A stretch of DNA of 64,000 nt from Neobacillus sp. YX16 (GCF_030123505.1 NZ_CP126115.1:6167386-6231385), one strand, 5' to 3'; counted from the first letter of the stretch, positions 1 to 8,883 are shown. The notes: generated by a model from the letters alone, not told the origin. A program made the numbers and translations.

Positions 1-1
1 T

Positions 2-403
2 AAGCTGTTAGTGGAAGGATCAGGTGCTTGTTCCCTCTCAGCACTACTATATGAAAAAGTGAAGTTGAAAGAAAAGAAGGTTGTGGCTGTTTTAAGCGGC
101 GGAAATGTTGATATGAATTTTATTTCAAGGGTCATCGAACGAGGATTAGTGGAGTCAGGACGGTATGCTGCTTTTACAATAACTTTAAAGGACAAACCTG
201 GAGAACTTCAAAAGGTACTAAACGCTCTAACCGATTTAGACGCAAACATTCAATCCGTGAATCTCAGTCATATGGGCAAAAATATTTATCCTGGCTATGC
301 CGGGCTGGAAATTTCTGTAGAAACAAAGAATAACGAACATATCGACATGCTGTATAAAGTACTTAAAGAGAAAAACTACATAGTAGAAATGAATCATTTC
401 TAA
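2..403 (+). CDS. ilvA: Threonine ammonia-lyase (threonine dehydratase), C-terminal part only
   Basis: The frame is open from the left window edge, so the gene begins outside the window. The GTG at base 11 is an internal codon and not a start. The visible 133 residues hold the end of the PLP-dependent catalytic fold (VEGSGACSLSALL, then VVAVLSGGNVD, the glycine-rich stretch of threonine/serine dehydratases). A C-terminal ACT-like domain follows (FTITLKDKPGELQKVL). The enzyme deaminates threonine to 2-oxobutyrate, the first step to isoleucine in its biosynthetic form. The single ACT domain fits the shorter IlvA/TdcB-like form, but biosynthetic and catabolic roles cannot be separated from this fragment. 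It converges on the opp operon. Confidence 0.8.
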   Translation, partial: KLLVEGSGACSLSALLYEKVKLKEKKVVAVLSGGNVDMNFISRVIERGLVESGRYAAFTITLKDKPGELQKVLNALTDLDANIQSVNLSHMGKNIYPGYAGLEISVETKNNEHIDMLYKVLKEKNYIVEMNHF

Positions 404-420
404 TTCCTAAAGAATTACAC

Positions 421-455
421 AAAAAATCCTTACTTTTTATAAGTAAGGATTTTTT
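421..455. terminator. Bidirectional rho-independent terminator
   Basis: A 15-bp stem closes on a 5-base loop (421-435 paired with 441-455). Its outer part is an A tract on one side and a T tract on the other, so it can end transcription both of the threonine dehydratase gene and of the converging opp operon. Confidence 0.85.
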
Positions 456-485
456 AGTAAAAGTATTCTCATGGTTCTATTAATT

Positions 486-1415
486 TTACTTTTGCTCATT
501 TTGGTATCTTTCTAATTCCTTTGCTGTACAGCGTACAAAGTGTCCTGGAACCACTTCTCTAAGTTCAAACTCGCCATTTGTATCATGTACAGTAGGATCA
601 TAGCTGATACGCTTACGAGCGCGCTCATATCTTGGATCTGGCAGCGGAATCGCTGATAGTAATGATTTTGTATATGGATGAATAGGATTATTGTATAATT
701 CATCACTTTCAGCTAATTCAACTAGATTACCCATATACATAACGCCAATACGGTCAGAGATATATTTAACCATTGAAAGGTCATGGGCAATGAACAAGTA
801 CGTTAATCCACGTTCTTTTTGGAGTTTCTTAAGCAGATTCACTACCTGTGCCTGAATGGATACATCCAATGCAGAGATAGGCTCATCGGCAATAATAAAC
901 TCAGGGTCAACAGCAAGCGCTCTAGCAATTCCAATACGCTGTCTTTGACCGCCACTAAATTCATGTGGAAAACGCGTAGCGTGCTCTTTATTTAAACCAA
1001 CCGATTCTAATAATTCTTCAACCTTTTGCTTTCGTTCAGCCTCATTCTTTACGAGTTTATGAACGTCAAGACCCTCAGCAATAATATCCAAAACAGTCAT
1101 ACGTGGATTTAATGAAGAAGAAGGATCTTGGAAAATCATTTGCATTTTGCGGTTAAATTTAAGTAATTGGGATTTATTCTTTTTACCGTGAACATCTTCA
1201 CCATTAAATTTAACTTCACCGCCAGTTGCATCGTAAAGTCGAATGATGGTTCTGCCGGTTGTAGACTTTCCACAGCCAGACTCCCCAACTAGACCAAAGG
1301 TTTCACCTTTAAATACATCAAAGCTAACACCATCAACAGCCTTGATTGTATTCTTTTTACCAACAGCAAAATGTTTTTGTAAATTTTTAACTTCAAGTAA
1401 CTTTTCTCTTGTCAC
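486..1415 (-). CDS. oppF: Oligopeptide ABC transporter ATP-binding protein OppF
   Basis: This 309-residue ATPase is one of the two nucleotide-binding subunits that power oligopeptide import at the cytoplasmic face of the membrane. It shows Walker A (GESGCGKS, about residue 43), a Q-loop (MIFQDP), the ABC signature (SGGQRQR, about 153), Walker B (FIIADEP) and the H-loop (IAHDLSM). The C-terminal extension (IPLPDP, then PGHFV) is the oligopeptide/dipeptide-specific tail. Its start codon overlaps the end of oppD by 4 bp, so the two are translationally coupled. It is the last gene of oppABCDF. AppF is a close paralogue, but the gene order and sequence fit OppF. Confidence 0.93.
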   Translation of the reverse strand: MTREKLLEVKNLQKHFAVGKKNTIKAVDGVSFDVFKGETFGLVGESGCGKSTTGRTIIRLYDATGGEVKFNGEDVHGKKNKSQLLKFNRKMQMIFQDPSSSLNPRMTVLDIIAEGLDVHKLVKNEAERKQKVEELLESVGLNKEHATRFPHEFSGGQRQRIGIARALAVDPEFIIADEPISALDVSIQAQVVNLLKKLQKERGLTYLFIAHDLSMVKYISDRIGVMYMGNLVELAESDELYNNPIHPYTKSLLSAIPLPDPRYERARKRISYDPTVHDTNGEFELREVVPGHFVRCTAKELERYQNEQK

Positions 1416-2467
1416 CTTTTTCCACCGCCCTTAGTACCTGTTTGAGCAAAACCTTGCATCCTGTGCTTAACGGCATCAGGCGGCTCAATTTTAGGCGCAT
1501 CTGGATGCAGCAGCCAGGTTGCCGCATAATGTGTGTCTGAAACCTTAAACATAGGCGGTTCCATCACAGTATCAATTTCTAACGCAAATTGATTTCTTGG
1601 AGCAAACGCATCTCCTACAGGAGGGGTAAGCATGTTTGGCGGGCTGCCAGGAATAGCAAAAAGCTCTTCATCCGAACTATCCAATGTTGGCATAGAGCCT
1701 ATCAATCCCCAAGTATACGGGTGCTTAGGATTGTAGAAAATATCATCTACCGTCCCAATTTCTACGATTTTTCCAGCGTACATGACGGCTACACGGTCTG
1801 CAACGTTTGCTACAACACCAAGGTCATGCGTAATAAAAATAATCGCACTATCGGTTTTTTGTTGAATACTCTTCATCAATTCTAAGATTTGAGCTTGAAT
1901 CGTTACGTCAAGAGCCGTAGTTGGTTCATCTGCAATTAAGATTTTTGGATTACATGCTAATGCAATCGCTACTACCACACGTTGACGCATACCGCCAGAG
2001 AATTGGTGAGGATATTGATTAATACGAACATCCGGTCTTGGAATACCAACAAGTGTTAAAAGCTCAAGAGCAGTCTTTCTAGCCTCAGTTTTGCTCATAT
2101 TCTGGTGCTTCATCAAACCTTCCATGATCTGATAACCAATTTTCATAGTCGGGTTTAGAGACGACATTGGATCTTGGAAGACCATAGAGATGTCTTTTCC
2201 GCGAATTTTTTGCATTTCTTTGCTTGTTTTTTTAGCAAGGTCTACTCCCTCGAGAAGGATTTGTCCTTCTTTAATATAGCCATGCGGCTCTGGAAGAAGT
2301 CTCATAATCGCATTTGAGGTTACTGACTTACCTGAACCAGATTCACCTACGATTGCTAACGTTTCACCTTTATTTAAATCAAAGGTAACACCTCGAACAG
2401 CATGCACTTCACCATTGTAGGTGTTAAATGATACTTTTAAATCTTTGACTTCCAATAATTTACTCAT
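1412..2467 (-). CDS. oppD: Oligopeptide ABC transporter ATP-binding protein OppD
   Basis: This is the second ATPase of the oligopeptide importer, 351 residues long. Visible motifs are Walker A (GESGSGKS, about residue 39), Q-loop ([12 protein letters not shown]), signature (SGGMRQRV), Walker B ([12 protein letters not shown]) and H-loop (ITHDLGV). The C-terminal tail continues past the ATPase core and ends in a short basic stretch (GTKGGGKR). An AGGTAGGTG ribosome-binding site precedes the ATG. It lies 19 bp after oppC and overlaps oppF by 4 bp. OppD and OppF together form the ATP-hydrolysing pair. Confidence 0.93.
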   Translation of the reverse strand: MSKLLEVKDLKVSFNTYNGEVHAVRGVTFDLNKGETLAIVGESGSGKSVTSNAIMRLLPEPHGYIKEGQILLEGVDLAKKTSKEMQKIRGKDISMVFQDPMSSLNPTMKIGYQIMEGLMKHQNMSKTEARKTALELLTLVGIPRPDVRINQYPHQFSGGMRQRVVVAIALACNPKILIADEPTTALDVTIQAQILELMKSIQQKTDSAIIFITHDLGVVANVADRVAVMYAGKIVEIGTVDDIFYNPKHPYTWGLIGSMPTLDSSDEELFAIPGSPPNMLTPPVGDAFAPRNQFALEIDTVMEPPMFKVSDTHYAATWLLHPDAPKIEPPDAVKHRMQGFAQTGTKGGGKR

Positions 2468-2486
2468 TTATTAAACACCTACCTTC

Positions 2487-3641
2487 TTATTTATGCATTT
2501 TCGGATCGAATGCATCTCTCAAACCATCACCAACGATATTAAATGCAATCATAAGAACAGAGATTACAATTGCCGGGAACACGAGCATATATGGATAAAG
2601 TCTGAGGTTATCAAACCCAAGGTCAATTAAAGAACCAAGTGAAGCATCTGGAGGAACAATACCTAATCCGATAAAGCTTAAGAATGCTTCAAAAAAGATT
2701 GCGCCTGGAACAGAAAACATTGTGTTAATAATGATAATACCACTGATATTTGGTACCAAGTGTTTTCTAATAATAGTACCATTAGATGTTCCTAAAGTTC
2801 TTGAAGCTAAAACAAACTCTTGATTTTTTAACTTTAATACTTCACCACGGACAATCCGGGACATACCAATCCAGCCTGTTATTGACAACGCAATAACAAT
2901 CGATATAATACCTGGTTTAAGAACAAGCATCATTAAGAGGATAATGACCAAGTTAGGAATACCAACTAAAATCTCGGCTATTCGCTGCATGATATTATCA
3001 ACTCTTCCACCATAAAATGCAGAAATCCCACCATAAGAAACTCCAATGGCAAGGTCAAGAAGTGCAGCAACAAAAGCGATAATTAAAGAAACCCTTGTAC
3101 CTTCCCAAAGCCTTGTCCATTGGTCACGCCCTAAGGCATCACTGCCAAACCAGAAATAGGTGTCTTTCATATCTTTCGCTTCATAAATACGATAGGTAGC
3201 TTTCACTTCAGCAGAATTTCTAGTGCCGTCACCTTTATTAATGACTTCAAGATCAATAAACTCTTCTTTATTATCAAATCTTGCATTTGCCTTGGCCGTT
3301 GCCTGCTGAACATCTTTACCTTGGAACGTTCCAGATAAAGTACCATTCATACCAAGCCAAGAGACATTCTCCAAAGCCGGTACACGTGGAGGCATTTTTG
3401 CCCTGTTTAAATCCTGTTCATCGGAACCATAATTGGTCATCCATGGACCGACAATACTCATGATGATAATAAACAGGATAAGAATCATGCTGAAAACAGC
3501 AGGTTTATTATTGAAAAGGGTTCTTTTCGCATCCTGAAAAAACGTTCTGCTGGGAGCTGAAATCTTATCGCTCGTATCCTCCTTACGAACAAGAGGGACA
3601 AATAAATCTTTTGGTATATTATTTAGGTTATTTTTATCCAT
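2487..3641 (-). CDS. oppC: Oligopeptide ABC transporter permease OppC
   Basis: This is one of the two membrane subunits of the oligopeptide importer, 384 residues, longer than a typical OppC of about 300. The extra length is a periplasm-facing insert (about 75-165) between the first membrane helix (FSMILILFIIIMSIVGP) and the remaining helices. The permease signature that contacts the ATPase is visible (ASRTLGTSNGTIIRKHLVPN, about 285). The end FDPKMHK is typical. It sits 5 bp after oppB and shares its transcript. The long insert is also known in Bacillus OppC-type proteins, so I do not read it as a fusion. Confidence 0.92.
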   Translation of the reverse strand: MDKNNLNNIPKDLFVPLVRKEDTSDKISAPSRTFFQDAKRTLFNNKPAVFSMILILFIIIMSIVGPWMTNYGSDEQDLNRAKMPPRVPALENVSWLGMNGTLSGTFQGKDVQQATAKANARFDNKEEFIDLEVINKGDGTRNSAEVKATYRIYEAKDMKDTYFWFGSDALGRDQWTRLWEGTRVSLIIAFVAALLDLAIGVSYGGISAFYGGRVDNIMQRIAEILVGIPNLVIILLMMLVLKPGIISIVIALSITGWIGMSRIVRGEVLKLKNQEFVLASRTLGTSNGTIIRKHLVPNISGIIIINTMFSVPGAIFFEAFLSFIGLGIVPPDASLGSLIDLGFDNLRLYPYMLVFPAIVISVLMIAFNIVGDGLRDAFDPKMHK

Positions 3642-3646
3642 TTTAC

Positions 3647-4573
3647 TTATTTCCCCCCTGCTAGTCTTATCCTAGGATCAATTAATCCGTATAGGAGGTC
3701 AATGATTAAGATAATCACAATAAAGCCAAACGCAAATAACAATGTTGTACCCATAATGGTTGGGTAGTCATTTACCATTACAGATGTAACGAATTGCTCA
3801 CCAATACCAGGAATCGCAAAAATTTGCTCAATAACCATTGAGCCTGTCATCAAACCAACTGCCATTGGACCCAATACTGTAATTAACGGGATAAGTGCAT
3901 TACGTAATCCATGTTTTAAAATAATTCCAGATTCAGCAACACCTTTAGCACGTGCCGTTATGATGTAATTAGAATGTAACACTTCTACCATTTCTGTTCT
4001 TGTAAAACGAGCAGCTGTTGCCATCGGATGAATGGCCAAAGCGATCGTTGGCAAAATGGTATGTGCAGGTGTGCCCCAAAGAGCAACCGGGAACCAGCCT
4101 AATTTTACTGCAAAAACATATTGTAATAATCCTGCAAATACAAACGAAGGTATCGAGGTTCCGATAACCGCAATGATTGTGGATGAAAAGTCAATCGGAC
4201 TATTTCGGAAGATTGAGGCCATTAATCCAAGGAATATTCCCAAGATAGAGCCTATCACTAATGCCTGAAAACCTAATAGTGCAGATGGCCCGATTCTATC
4301 AAACAAGATTGTTGTTACCGGTGTATTATCAAATTTAAAGGATACACCCAAATCACCTTTTACAAGTCCGCCAAGATATTTGGCATACTGAACAGGTATT
4401 GGATCATTCAATCCATATTTTTCTAAAATAATTTCTTTTTGTTCTTCAGTCAATTTATCTTCTGCCTGTAACGGGCTCCCCGGCAAGATTTTCATAAGAA
4501 AGAACGAGAATGTCGCAATAATAAATAATGTTATTAGCATATACCATACGCGACGAAGTAAATATCGAGTCAT
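3647..4573 (-). CDS. oppB: Oligopeptide ABC transporter permease OppB
   Basis: This is the partner membrane subunit of OppC, 308 residues with six predicted transmembrane segments. It begins with the canonical MTRYLLRRVWYML of OppB/DppB permeases. The cytoplasmic EAA-type loop (TARAKGVAESGIILKHGLRNALIP, about 210) and the final LIDPRIRL are family hallmarks. A strong site (AGGAGGTG) lies upstream of the ATG. An intergenic stem-loop separates it from oppA, which can make oppA more abundant than the membrane components. Confidence 0.94.
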   Translation of the reverse strand: MTRYLLRRVWYMLITLFIIATFSFFLMKILPGSPLQAEDKLTEEQKEIILEKYGLNDPIPVQYAKYLGGLVKGDLGVSFKFDNTPVTTILFDRIGPSALLGFQALVIGSILGIFLGLMASIFRNSPIDFSSTIIAVIGTSIPSFVFAGLLQYVFAVKLGWFPVALWGTPAHTILPTIALAIHPMATAARFTRTEMVEVLHSNYIITARAKGVAESGIILKHGLRNALIPLITVLGPMAVGLMTGSMVIEQIFAIPGIGEQFVTSVMVNDYPTIMGTTLLFAFGFIVIILIIDLLYGLIDPRIRLAGGK

Positions 4574-4671
4574 GTTTGCACCTCCTAAATTTCTCTTTAT
4601 TATATGTTATATCTTGTCGATTATAAATTTTTGTTATAATCGGAATATTCAAGTCCAAACAGGAGAAAAGA

Positions 4672-4698
4672 GAGTATATGCTTTAACAGCATACACTC
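4672..4698 (-). terminator. Intercistronic attenuator-like hairpin between oppA and oppB
   Basis: A 10-bp stem with a 7-base loop lies between oppA and oppB (4672-4681 paired with 4689-4698, one G-T wobble). On the minus strand it is followed only by an imperfect pyrimidine run (TCTCTTTTC). It probably terminates partially or protects the oppA 3' end, giving excess binding protein relative to permease. Confidence 0.6.
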
Positions 4699-4746
4699 CC
4701 TTCAATTTTTAATAATAACGTACTATATAATCTTTTTTAATGCTGA

Positions 4747-6414
4747 TTATTCTTCAGCACCAACGCTAGCCCACTTGTATTCGTAAGTTGCTCCGAATAG
4801 ATTTGTAAACACACCTTGTACTTTTGGAGAAACTAGTAGAGCACCAGCTCTTTGATATACAGGAGCGATAGCTGCATCTTCAAATAAAACTTTTTCTGCT
4901 TTTAAGAAGTTGTCAATACGTGCTTCTGGATCTAAAGCTAAAGTTGTTGCAGTATCATTTATTAACTTATCATATTCTGGGTTAGAGTAGCCCATTTGAT
5001 TGTTTCCGCCACCAGTTAACCAAAGATTCATGAAGGTATATGGATCAAGGAAGTCAGGTCCCCATCCAGCAAACTGCATGTCATAATCCATAGCTGTGTC
5101 TAATTCTAGACGTTGTTCAAATGGTACTTCTTTTAAAGTAACTTTTAAACCAGGCAGGTTAGTAGACAATTGGTTAGCAAGGTATTGGTTCATCATCTTA
5201 GAAACATCGTTGTCGCCGCCAAGGAATTCGATTTCAACTGTATCAGTTCCTAGTTCAGTTTTAGCTGTTTCCCAGAACTTTTGTGCTTCTTTAACGTCAA
5301 ATTTCACAAGGTCTCCACTAACTTCGCGGAAGTCTTTACCGTCAGCAGTTGGGAAGAAATCCTTTGGTACTAAACCGTTAGCAACGATAGAACCGTTGTT
5401 TAAGATTTCATCTACTAATGCTTGCTTATCAAATGCTCTAGAGATTGCTTTACGTACGTTTACGTTCTTAAGAGCTGGGTTTTTAGTTTGGTTCATCTTA
5501 ATATAGAATACGGAGTTATCTGGTTGTACTGTGTAATCATCATGAGTTGAGTATGTATCAACTAGGTCAGATGATAAACCAGCACGGTCAACTTCACCTT
5601 TTTCATATAAGTCAACACCAGTTTGTGCTTCTTTTACTACAACATAAGTCATTTTTTCTAATTTTACAGTTTTCGCATCCCAGTAAGTTTCGTTCTTAAC
5701 TAATTCCCACTCATTAGCAGTACTAGTCCAAGAAGCGAACTTAAATGGTCCGTTAGCTAATAATGTATCAGCGCTAGTTGCATATGTGTCACCTTTTTCC
5801 GTAACAAACTTCTCATTTAATGGGAAGAAAGTTGGGAAAGTTGTTAATGATTCAAAATATGGAGTTGGGTTTTCAAGTTCAACAACTAGTTTGAAATCGC
5901 CATCAGCTTTAACACCTAATTGATCTACAGGAACTTCACCTTTGTTAACAGCAGTTGCGTTTTTGATAACGCCGCCCATCATGTATGGACCATATTCAGA
6001 TCCTTGATTTGGGTCTACTGCACGACGCCAAGAAAATACGAAGTCGTTTGCAGTTACAGGTTCACCATTTGACCATTTTGCATCTTCACGTAATGTGAAA
6101 GTCCAAGTTTTACCATCATCACTTACTTCGTGCTTAGTAGCCATACCTTCAACAGGCTTTCCGCTTTCGTCAAGACGGTATAAACCTTCCATAATAGCAG
6201 CCGTGAATTGGATACCGTATTCATCAGTTACCATACCAGGGTCCATAGAAGGGATCGTGTCACCATTAATAAAGTTTAACACTTGTTCTACTTCTGGCGC
6301 ATCTTCAGCTGGCTTTTTATCATCATCAGCTGTTTCCTTGTTGCCTGAGCAAGCCGCTAAAAACATGCTAAGTACTAGGCTTAGGGCTAAAAGCCATGCA
6401 AATTTTTTCTTCAT
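4747..6414 (-). CDS. oppA: Oligopeptide-binding lipoprotein OppA
   Basis: This is the extracellular solute-binding lipoprotein that captures peptides for OppBCDF. I place the start at 6414, giving 555 residues, because a GGAGGT site lies just upstream and the protein then begins with a clean lipoprotein signal (MKKKFAWLLAL, lipobox LAAC, Cys22). The longer open frame to 6495 adds 27 unconvincing residues. The SBP_bac_5 fold runs from about residue 75 to 470, with family motifs such as TWTFTLREDAKWSNG. A paralogue lies at 9476-11140 on the other strand. In Gram-positive bacteria such proteins also import signalling peptides, but this gene alone does not show that. Confidence 0.94.
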   Translation of the reverse strand: MKKKFAWLLALSLVLSMFLAACSGNKETADDDKKPAEDAPEVEQVLNFINGDTIPSMDPGMVTDEYGIQFTAAIMEGLYRLDESGKPVEGMATKHEVSDDGKTWTFTLREDAKWSNGEPVTANDFVFSWRRAVDPNQGSEYGPYMMGGVIKNATAVNKGEVPVDQLGVKADGDFKLVVELENPTPYFESLTTFPTFFPLNEKFVTEKGDTYATSADTLLANGPFKFASWTSTANEWELVKNETYWDAKTVKLEKMTYVVVKEAQTGVDLYEKGEVDRAGLSSDLVDTYSTHDDYTVQPDNSVFYIKMNQTKNPALKNVNVRKAISRAFDKQALVDEILNNGSIVANGLVPKDFFPTADGKDFREVSGDLVKFDVKEAQKFWETAKTELGTDTVEIEFLGGDNDVSKMMNQYLANQLSTNLPGLKVTLKEVPFEQRLELDTAMDYDMQFAGWGPDFLDPYTFMNLWLTGGGNNQMGYSNPEYDKLINDTATTLALDPEARIDNFLKAEKVLFEDAAIAPVYQRAGALLVSPKVQGVFTNLFGATYEYKWASVGAEE

Positions 6415-6438
6415 AAAAAAATGACCTCCTATTGTTTT

Positions 6439-6508
6439 ATTTTTCTGTAAATTCGCTCTTAAAAAAGAAGCTAAGGAAATCATACTATTTTTCAACTACT
6501 CTTGTAAA
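6439..6508 (-). promoter_or_regulatory. oppA promoter with downstream CodY-like box
   Basis: On the minus strand a TTTACA -35 element (6503-6508) is separated by 18 bp from a TATGAT -10 element (6479-6484). Downstream, at 6439-6453, the sequence ATTTTTCTGTAAATT matches the CodY palindrome AATTTTCWGAAAATT with two mismatches. That position, between promoter and start codon, would suit roadblock repression by CodY when branched-chain amino acids are abundant. Motif match and position are seen. Regulation is inferred. Confidence 0.6.
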
Positions 6509-6750
6509 GACTAAATATATAAAAGAGTCAAAAAATTATTATATTATTATAGATTACAACAACATTACAGTTGATATAACAATACCTTTCCAGAGGATGA
6601 CCGAAAAAAATTTATTCTAAAATAAGAATGCGCTTTCTTTTTTAATAGATGAAAATAGATAAAGTATACTTTATAAGCGTATTGGGTTAAAATACCTTTA
6701 TTATTTATTGCATGTCTAAAATAATTTTATAAATGAAAAGGTGAATGAAA

Positions 6751-7116
6751 ATGCTCAAGAATAAATGGAAGTTTTTAGTAATTAATATTATATTAACCTG
6801 TTTATTCTTTCTAATTTTTGCAGCCGACTATAATCTCCTGCACTTTATTAATTCGTTATTTTATCTTTGCTTTGTTTACCTGATTATTGTTTTATTTATG
6901 TATACCTCAAAAGGAGGCTTTTTTGACGGCGTTACATTTGGATTTAGAAGATTTAAAAGTATAATGTTTACGCGAAATGGTTATCTCGAAGAATATCTAG
7001 ATAAGCCACTTCCTTCTGAAAACTTTAATGCTTCTATCTATCAAAGTCTTAAATTCCAAGCTATTTCGTTGCTCGTGCTGCTAATCCTTTTACTTTTCTT
7101 ATACTATGCATTTTAA
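6751..7116 (+). CDS. Small membrane protein, DUF3899-like
   Basis: This is a protein of about 121 residues with three hydrophobic segments: one near the N terminus (FLVINIILTCLFFLIFAA), a second at about 33-50, and a third at the C terminus (ISLLVLLILLLFLYYAF). Between the second and third lies a polar loop containing the motif GGFFDGVTFGFRRFK, which I associate with the DUF3899 family of Bacillus membrane proteins. Function is unknown. I prefer the ATG at 6751 over the one at 6745 because the site AAAGGTG ends only one base before 6745 but seven bases before 6751. It is divergent from oppA and reads toward the VOC gene. Confidence 0.65.
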   Translation: MLKNKWKFLVINIILTCLFFLIFAADYNLLHFINSLFYLCFVYLIIVLFMYTSKGGFFDGVTFGFRRFKSIMFTRNGYLEEYLDKPLPSENFNASIYQSLKFQAISLLVLLILLLFLYYAF

Positions 7117-7142
7117 AATAACCTGCAAGGGAGAATCTATCT

Positions 7143-7511
7143 ATGGAAATTCAAAAAGTTGGACAAATTGCGGTACCTGTTAAGAATCTGGATCAAGCGG
7201 TACAGTTTTATAAAGAAAAACTTGGACTTCCTCATTTATTTTCCTCAAACGGATTAGCATTCTTCGACTGCCACGGTTTGCGTCTTTTGCTAAGTGTACC
7301 TGAAAAAGAGGAATTCGCTCATTCCAGTTCCATTATCTACTTTCAAGTTGAAAATATTCATGCAGCTTATGAAGAATTGTTACGTAAGGAAGTTACATTT
7401 ATCGACGAACCACACCTTATTGCAAAAATGGGACAAACAGAAACATGGATGGCCTTTTTTAAGGACAGTGAAGATAATACGCATGCATTAATGAGTGAAT
7501 TTGACGTATAG
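7143..7511 (+). CDS. VOC (glyoxalase/bleomycin-resistance) family protein
   Basis: This 122-residue protein has the paired beta-alpha-beta-beta-beta layout of the vicinal oxygen chelate fold. The typical opening (VGQIAVPVKNLDQAVQFYKEKLGLP) and the closing FFKDSEDNTHALMSEF are visible. Family members are small metal-dependent isomerases, dioxygenases or drug-binding proteins, and the substrate cannot be predicted here. A GGGAG site lies 9 bp before the ATG. It is 26 bp after the DUF3899-like gene and may share its transcript. A dispersed repeat follows directly. Confidence 0.85.
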   Translation: MEIQKVGQIAVPVKNLDQAVQFYKEKLGLPHLFSSNGLAFFDCHGLRLLLSVPEKEEFAHSSSIIYFQVENIHAAYEELLRKEVTFIDEPHLIAKMGQTETWMAFFKDSEDNTHALMSEFDV

Positions 7512-7562
7512 TTATTTGCCCAAGAGACCGAAATTAAAATTCGGTCTCTTTTCTTTTGTGTA

Positions 7563-7739
7563 GGCTCTATTAAACTTGGCTGTTGATTTGTGCTCCAGGC
7601 GCTTCGCTTTCCGCAGGCGGTTCGGGAAGCCTCCTCGACGCTAAAGCGCCTGCGGGGTCTCCCCTGTCCCGTCCTCCTGCAGGAGTCTCGCGCCTTCCGC
7701 ACAAATCAACAGAGTGCCAAAATCAATAATAAGCTTTAA
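7563..7739. repeat. Dispersed GC-rich repeat, copy R1 (short form)
   Basis: A core of 133 bp (7580-7712) is bounded by 14-bp inverted ends (CTGTTGATTTGTGC and its complement), far richer in G+C than its surroundings. The inside carries the shared blocks GCGCTTCGCTTTCCGCAGGC, GGGTCTCCCCTGTCCCGTCC and AGTCTCGCGCCTTCCG. The same blocks occur at 47036-47413, 53604-53754 and 57382-57605. No protein is encoded. It resembles a miniature inverted-repeat element family common in Bacillus-group genomes. Confidence 0.8.
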
Positions 7740-7762
7740 CATTGCATTTGTGTAAATAAATC

Positions 7763-7903
7763 TTAATACCTGCCCATCATGTGAAAATAACGATCCAAAT
7801 TCTCCTGCATACGTTTTTCAACCATTTCTCTATGAATTGCTTCATCTAATGTAACTTTACGGGGTTTTATGATTATGGTGAAAAAGAGAATATTTAAGGT
7901 CAT
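7763..7903 (-). CDS. yrzI: YrzI family small protein
   Basis: A 46-residue open frame begins at an ATG at 7903 behind a strong AAGGAGGAATT site. Translation starts MTLNILFFTIIIKPRKVTLDE and ends in DRYFHMMGRY. A hydrophobic N terminus followed by the charged segment EAIHREMVEKRMQENLDR matches what I recall of the Bacillus YrzI family (Bac_small_yrzI), small proteins linked to sporulation and of unknown function. It lies alone between a repeat element and a divergent amidase gene. Confidence 0.75.
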   Translation of the reverse strand: MTLNILFFTIIIKPRKVTLDEAIHREMVEKRMQENLDRYFHMMGRY

Positions 7904-8072
7904 GGGTAATTCCTCCTTCTCAAATTCAATTAGGTAAGTTTGTTATTTATCGTTCTCATCTAGATAACGTTTAAAGGCAATGAAGTGTTGGGGAAATGAT
8001 GCAAATTTTTTTTAAGAATAATCTTATGGGTGTTCTACAAACTAAACCTAAAAGGTTTGAAAGGATACCAAA

Positions 8073-8771
8073 ATGAGAAAAAAACTTGTACTTATTGTTG
8101 GAGTCATTTTAAGTTTACTTTTCCTGCCTATAGCTCCTGTTCATGCAACTGAAATCCAAGGACAGCATATCCTAATGACGAGAGAGGAATTCAAGGATTG
8201 GTTATCAAACACACAAGTTAACCGAGAAATACGGTTAATCCAACAGCATCATACCTGGTTACCTTCCTATAAGCACTTTAATGGTTCTAATCATTTTCGC
8301 ATGTTGATGGGTATGGAGAATCATCATAAAAAAACGATGGGCTGGAGTAACATAGCTCAAAACATCACCACCTTTCCAGATGGAAAAGTAGCAGTATCTA
8401 GACCCCTTAACGTTATTCCCGAAGGAACAATTGGTCCAAATGCTAATTCTGTTGGGATTGCGATTGAGCATGTTGGAAACTTTGATATTGGGCAGGATGT
8501 AATGACTAAGGAACAAAGGGAAACAATTATTTACATTAATGCTTTGCTTTGTATAAAGTTTGGGCTTGTCCCTTCTATTGACAGTATTACTTATCACCAT
8601 TGGTGGCACTTAAAAACCAAAGAAAGAGTCTTAGATGCCACAGCTAGTTACAATGTTAAATCATGCCCTGGAACTGGTTTTTTTGGTGGTAATTCTACAA
8701 ATAGTGCTAAGACCAACTTCTATCCCCTCATCACAGATAAGATGGAGGAAATAGTAGAAACTGGGCAATAA
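8073..8771 (+). CDS. Secreted N-acetylmuramoyl-L-alanine amidase (Amidase_2/PGRP-like)
   Basis: This 232-residue protein begins with a Sec signal peptide (cleavage near PVHA-TE, residue 25). A zinc amidase fold of the T7-lysozyme/PGRP type follows. Zinc-ligand candidates are the histidines in QQHHTW (about 59-60), the histidine cluster in TYHHWW (about 189) and the cysteine in KSCPG (about 216). The stretch NSVGIAIEHVGNFD is a family core strand. It should cleave between MurNAc and L-Ala in peptidoglycan, either for self-wall turnover or against other cells. The ATG follows GAAAGGAT. It appears monocistronic. Confidence 0.8.
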   Translation: MRKKLVLIVGVILSLLFLPIAPVHATEIQGQHILMTREEFKDWLSNTQVNREIRLIQQHHTWLPSYKHFNGSNHFRMLMGMENHHKKTMGWSNIAQNITTFPDGKVAVSRPLNVIPEGTIGPNANSVGIAIEHVGNFDIGQDVMTKEQRETIIYINALLCIKFGLVPSIDSITYHHWWHLKTKERVLDATASYNVKSCPGTGFFGGNSTNSAKTNFYPLITDKMEEIVETGQ

Positions 8772-8791
8772 AATCTCCTTTCCTCTTAAAA

Positions 8792-8827
8792 CATTGATTT
8801 TCTTGACCTAAGTCAAGGAAATCAATG
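8792..8827. promoter_or_regulatory. 36-bp near-perfect dyad upstream of the cupredoxin gene
   Basis: The two 18-base arms pair with one mismatch and one G-T wobble. The centre reads TTGACCTAAGTCAA, the layout TTGAC-N4-GTCAA seen in binding sites of some Crp/Fnr-superfamily regulators. No T tract follows, which argues against a simple terminator for the amidase gene. It ends 57 bp before the cupredoxin start codon, near the expected promoter. Operator function is inferred. Confidence 0.55.
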
Positions 8828-8883
8828 ACATACTATCTTAAATTTAAATAGTAAAAACAAAGAGGAAAAGGAGACTACATACT

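Noticed and set aside
2487..3641. Fusion of OppC with an extra domain
   Set aside because: The extra segment lies between the first and second membrane helices and is, as I recall, also present in other Bacillus OppC proteins, so it is probably a normal extracytoplasmic loop.
4672..4698. Riboswitch or T-box in the oppA-oppB spacer
   Set aside because: Only one simple hairpin is present. There is no specifier, antiterminator or ligand-binding architecture.
7367..7702. 111-codon minus-strand open frame over the VOC gene and repeat R1
   Set aside because: It is a shadow of the VOC coding sequence and the GC-rich repeat, with no family resemblance or ribosome-binding site.
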